DNA of 64,000 nucleotides from M3007 sp046160625 (GTDB lineage: Bacteria; Bacteroidota; Bacteroidia; Chitinophagales; Saprospiraceae), in the NCBI GenBank assembly GCA_046160625.1, contig JBJXGZ010000101.1:34741-98740 (forward strand). Reading direction: 5' to 3'. A program made the position numbers and the translations under genes. A model generated the notes under the pieces. It was not told where the DNA came from. It did not search any database and saw only the letters and a list, made by a program, of their open reading frames with translations. Shown here piece by piece: positions 61,184 to 64,000 of this stretch (positions are counted from its first letter, which is position 1; each line of letters starts with the position of its first letter).

Positions 61184-61265
61184 TTGCGATTTTGGATTTT
61201 CAATGACCACGACCCTGCGTTAGTCTGGAATTGGAATCGTGGCAATCCAAAATCCAAAATCGCAA
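61184..61265. repeat. Nested inverted repeat in the divergent gap before the tsaC-like gene
   Basis: Outer arms TTGCGATTTTGGATTTT (61184-61200) and its exact complement (61249-61265) bracket inner CCACGA/TCGTGG arms (61207-61212 and 61237-61242). The word TTTGGATTTT is reiterated. A TACCTTTG box follows. Confidence 0.8.
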
Positions 61266-61274
61266 TTCCGCTGT

Positions 61275-61282
61275 TACCTTTG
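61275..61282 (+). promoter_or_regulatory. Bacteroidota -7 box for the tsaC-like gene
   Basis: TACCTTTG matches TAnnTTTG, 51 bases before the ATG at 61333 and just after an inverted repeat. No -33 TTG at the right spacing. Confidence 0.5.
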
Positions 61283-61332
61283 TCCCCGCCAAAAGTACAG
61301 CCTACATTCATTTCAAAATCAATTTGTATTCC

Positions 61333-61905
61333 ATGTTCCTGCTACGTGACGACATTTCTGAAATTGCTTCGCTCCTTCAAAAAGGCAACATCATTTGTTA
61401 CCCTACCGATACTGTTTGGGGTATAGGTTGCGATGCACTGCACGAAGCTGCCGTGGATCGAATCAGCATCCTCAAAGGTCGAAAGCCCGATAAAGGCTAC
61501 GTTCTACTGGTTTCCAGTATAGAGATGCTCAAACGCTTTGTCCCCAAGATGCCCCCTCGCCTGGAAACGCTGCTGTCGCACCACCAACGCCCGCTCACAA
61601 TGATCTATGCAGAGACGGTAGGGTTGCCTCATTGGGTAAAGGCTCCCGATGGCTCAGCAGCTATCCGAGTTGCTACCGATGAATTCTGTCGCGAACTAAT
61701 TGAAGCGTTTGGAAATCCTATTATCAGCACTTCCGCCAACAAGAGCGGAGAGCCATTTCCGCCAACTTTTGGCGGCATCAGCAGCGAAATTCTTGCCGCG
61801 GTAGATTATGTAGTGAAGTACAGACAGGACGACAAAGAACCTGCCGAGCCTTCGTCTATCGCAAGGTTAGATCGCTACCAGGAGTTGGAGTTCGTCCGGG
61901 AATAA
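61333..61905 (+). CDS. tsaC: Threonylcarbamoyl-AMP synthase family (TsaC/YciO/Sua5)
   Basis: The family makes the threonylcarbamoyl-adenylate used to form t6A in tRNA. The 190-residue single domain has the YrdC motifs G-N-I-I-C-Y-P-T-D-T-V-W-G-I-G-C-D (ATP/threonine), K-G-R-K-P-D-K, RPLTMIYAE, DGSAAIRVATD and the C-terminal S-T-S-A-N-K-S-G. The Sua5 C-terminal domain is absent, as in TsaC and YciO. YciO paralogues have different activity, so the symbol is provisional. Start 61333 begins at MFLLRDD; the upstream frame runs through the repeat. Confidence 0.88.
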   Translation: MFLLRDDISEIASLLQKGNIICYPTDTVWGIGCDALHEAAVDRISILKGRKPDKGYVLLVSSIEMLKRFVPKMPPRLETLLSHHQRPLTMIYAETVGLPHWVKAPDGSAAIRVATDEFCRELIEAFGNPIISTSANKSGEPFPPTFGGISSEILAAVDYVVKYRQDDKEPAEPSSIARLDRYQELEFVRE

Positions 61906-61911
61906 CTCAAA

Positions 61912-61961
61912 GTTGGACTTTAGACTGTTGGACATTGGACTACATAAGTCTAAAGTCCAAC
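61912..61961. repeat. 15-bp inverted repeat between convergent genes
   Basis: GTTGGACTTTAGACT and its exact complement (61947-61961) enclose further TTGGAC words. The TTGGACATTGGAC wording matches the lipB and rpe-flanking repeats. Confidence 0.8.
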
Positions 61962-61964
61962 AGG

Positions 61965-63896
61965 CTAAAACCCTTCTAAAAATTCCCGCAATGCCTTAGA
62001 CAATTTGTTGACTTGCAGTTGTTTTTGATTGATGGACGCTGCAGGCAAACGCCCGGTGTCTTCCAGATAATCCAGCGCAGCTGTAGCCTCCTTAAGCGTT
62101 TGAATGGCAAGGTTGGCATCATACCGAATCTGAGATCTTTGGGCAGGAAGGTTGTTTTTAGCAATTGCAACATCTAAATCGTGCAGTGCAACGCGGTAAC
62201 GGAGGTTCGCAAGGTTAAATTGAAGGGAGAAATTTTCAAGTTGAAGATTGAACAGCGCAATTTTGGCGAATTCAGTCCCCAAGGCAGATGCCGTGTTCTT
62301 AATGGTGTCTTTCAAGCCTGACATAGAGCGCCCAATTGCCGTCATTTTTTCCATTAAGTGCTCTGCTTTTCTGGAAGAAAGTTTTTGTGCGGTCAAGACC
62401 TCCTCCAGGTCTGAAGATAATATAGCCCGTTGTACGCGAAACTCGCAGGCGCGCAAAGTTAATAGTCCTTGTTTGGCTGAAGCGATTCGTTCCTCCAGAA
62501 AAGCAAACTGCGGCGGTCGGCGGCGCATATGTTCGCAATCTTCAATGGCTTGCATGAAAAGAGCTCGAGCTTCACCCAAATTTAACTCAATGGTTTTCAG
62601 GCTTTTAGCAGCCGTGTTCTCCTGGGTCAAATCCTGGGCAAAGCGCAATTGGCGTCGAGCCAATTGAATGGCTACAAGACTTCGGTTGTGCCTGATATCG
62701 AAACAATGACCCGACATTTTGGCGCAGTTTATTATTCGTGCTGATTGCTGGTAGGCTTGTCTGGCAATCTGAGCCTGGTAACGGAGCTGGGCGACTTGTT
62801 GTTCCTCTAAAACGCCTTCTGGCATGCTGTGGTGCATGTATTCGAAATAGCCGGTGCGCATGTCACCACGGATTTTTTCAAGCAAGGCATCCACGTCTTT
62901 TGGGGTATAAAATCGTTCCGCTTTTTCGATTCGCTCCGGGGTTTCCAATTGTTCAAATAAAGCCCTGGATCTATTGTGATAGCGCTCCATTAAATCAATT
63001 TGCGCATAAAACCACGCCGTATCAATTTCCAGGGTTTCCGTCATAATCGCTTCGGTTGTTATAGAGTCCAATCTGTTAAGCAGTTCGAAAAACAATCCCC
63101 AGTAACTTTGCCCCAGGCCAAAAATCACCCGTTCGTTGCTGCCGTTAAATCGTAAGACCCGGCTTTCTGCTGCGAATTTTCGGGTCAGAGAATCCATCGA
63201 AATCCATTGTTGCAAAGTATCCCTGAATTTGAAATCGCCTTCATTCTCTTCCCGAAGAAAGGCCAGATTTTCTTCCTCCGAATATTGAATAAAACGGCGT
63301 TCTGTCACTGGGTTTTCCAACAGTTGCCAAACCGGGTCGTCAGGCAAATGTGTGAGTACAAACTCTATTGGATTGGCCATGAAGTACTTGTCAATCACTT
63401 TCCAGCGCGATAACCCGGGCGGTGGAACGCCCCAGGTCGGGTCAAAAAGGTGCCATTCTCCACTGATGCGCGCCACTGCCCAGGCATGGCCTATTTGCTC
63501 CACATCACCGTCGGGATTTTTAACCAGGCCGGTTACCACCTCGCAAGGCAAACCGGCCTCCCCCATCAATGCGCAAAAAAGGTTGGCGTATCCCTGGCAA
63601 ACGGCGGTGCGGTTTTGAAGCACTTTTGTGGGAGATTGACGCCTCGTGTATTCGGGGGTTGCCCAAAGTTCACGCCCCCCCGTACTGTCCACGTAAGCGA
63701 TATTAAGTGTTACCCAGGCATAGAGTGCACGGGCCTTGTGGGTCTCGTTGGGCTGTTCTGCGCAGAGGTAATCGGAAAGGGTTTTAATGGAAATGGTTTT
63801 ACCTGGTGGGGTGTTCAGGGCGAGTTTGTCTACAGCAAAGAAATTTTGGCTGAACAGTGAAATTGGGAGCAAGAAGAATGGGAGGATATTTTTCAT
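61965..63896 (-). CDS. Exported transglutaminase-like (cysteine protease fold) protein
   Basis: The 643-residue product has a signal peptide (LPFFLLPISLFSQ), then a transglutaminase-core domain with the catalytic Cys in R-T-A-V-C-Q-G-Y-A-N-L-F, the His in QIGHAWAVARI and the Asp in W-H-L-F-D-P-T-W-G. After about residue 210 there is a mostly helical region rich in Leu/Arg/Gln to the end. The fold is used by peptidases and cell-wall enzymes as well as cross-linkers. I do not recognise the C-terminal part. The start at 63896 begins the signal peptide. Confidence 0.85.
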   Translation of the reverse strand: MKNILPFFLLPISLFSQNFFAVDKLALNTPPGKTISIKTLSDYLCAEQPNETHKARALYAWVTLNIAYVDSTGGRELWATPEYTRRQSPTKVLQNRTAVCQGYANLFCALMGEAGLPCEVVTGLVKNPDGDVEQIGHAWAVARISGEWHLFDPTWGVPPPGLSRWKVIDKYFMANPIEFVLTHLPDDPVWQLLENPVTERRFIQYSEEENLAFLREENEGDFKFRDTLQQWISMDSLTRKFAAESRVLRFNGSNERVIFGLGQSYWGLFFELLNRLDSITTEAIMTETLEIDTAWFYAQIDLMERYHNRSRALFEQLETPERIEKAERFYTPKDVDALLEKIRGDMRTGYFEYMHHSMPEGVLEEQQVAQLRYQAQIARQAYQQSARIINCAKMSGHCFDIRHNRSLVAIQLARRQLRFAQDLTQENTAAKSLKTIELNLGEARALFMQAIEDCEHMRRRPPQFAFLEERIASAKQGLLTLRACEFRVQRAILSSDLEEVLTAQKLSSRKAEHLMEKMTAIGRSMSGLKDTIKNTASALGTEFAKIALFNLQLENFSLQFNLANLRYRVALHDLDVAIAKNNLPAQRSQIRYDANLAIQTLKEATAALDYLEDTGRLPAASINQKQLQVNKLSKALREFLEGF

Positions 63897-63904
63897 AGCA
63901 GACA

Positions 63905-63912
63905 CAAAAATA
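63905..63912 (-). promoter_or_regulatory. Bacteroidota -7 box for the transglutaminase-like gene
   Basis: The minus strand reads TATTTTTG (TAnnTTTG) nine bases upstream of the start codon, which would give a very short leader. Spacing to a -33 element is not confirmed. Confidence 0.35.
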
Positions 63913-63954
63913 ATGAATCATCTGTTCCGTGCTTCATCCTCTCATTTCAAATCA

Positions 63955-64000
63955 GTGTGATCCGTGTCTTATCCGTGTGATCCGTGGCCCACGACGTGCA
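63955..64000. repeat. ATCCGTGT word repeat cut by the window edge
   Basis: The word ATCCGTG(T/G) occurs three times (GATCCGTGTCTTATCCGTGTGATCCGTGG with no second arm visible). It is the same word family as the perfect repeat at 44973-45079, so a second arm may lie beyond the window. Confidence 0.7.

Noticed and set aside
1..64000. tRNA, rRNA, integrase or prophage genes
   Set aside because: Scanned by eye for cloverleaf ends, rRNA landmarks and integrase or phage proteins in both strands; none was convincing.

Overview
The window is chromosomal DNA of a Bacteroidota (Bacteroidetes) bacterium, most likely from the Saprospiria/Chitinophagia side of the phylum. The evidence is type IX secretion (T9SS) parts (PorP/SprF, a PorE-like OmpA protein, GldN) and at least six T9SS cargo proteins with type A or type B C-terminal sorting domains. 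Promoters also match the Bacteroidota -7 box TAnnTTTG, here often TACCTTTG. No rRNA, tRNA, CRISPR array, insertion sequence or prophage was recognised.

Layout. 1-7400: a CocE-type hydrolase cut by the window edge, an FG-GAP surface protein interrupted by an in-frame TGA, a small lipoprotein, a beta-barrel-like protein and a DUF839/PhoX-like secreted protein. 7400-11800 (minus): lipB, aceE and ppk2. 11850-19875 (plus): secreted CotH/P-domain protein, secreted vanadium-haloperoxidase-like protein with metal-binding repeats, DUF4440 protein, serine hydrolase-TPR protein. 19870-24300: gamma-glutamyltransferase, a gap with a candidate small RNA, a lipoprotein and an M14 carboxypeptidase. 24460-27600: T9SS pair. 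27670-32640: cutC, YdjM-like membrane protein, cdsA, pfkA and a GlcNAc-kinase-like gene. 32850-41000: coiled-coil membrane protein, DEDDy exonuclease, rpe, an LptF/G permease overlapping a PAP2 phosphatase, a lone OppB-type permease, a lone gldN and a gmhB-like phosphatase.

41040-43830 is a visibly A+T-richer accessory stretch: two FlgO/CsgG-like exported proteins, an overlapping XisH-XisI pair and an orphan MNT nucleotidyltransferase. After it come mrp, a CaiB-family CoA transferase, a bifunctional NAD(P)HX repair enzyme, an 80-residue protein overlapping an HNH endonuclease, a LuxC-like reductase, an S41 protease, a type I-secretion-like trio (ABC with degenerate motifs, HlyD, TolC), an OmpA lipoprotein, two tandem equal-length T9SS type B surface proteins, a TsaC/Sua5-type gene and a transglutaminase-like protein.

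The signal that ordinary gene calling does not explain is a set of about 17 intergenic inverted repeats. Most are assembled from short reiterated words, and the word differs from locus to locus while the architecture stays the same. They lie between genes of every relative orientation. One direct-repeat relative sits in frame inside lipB, next to the catalytic lysine. Other points for follow-up are the candidate minus-strand RNA at 21.7-21.9 kb, the in-frame TGA at 3406, the XisH/XisI island, the HNH two-gene module and the degenerate ABC ATPase.
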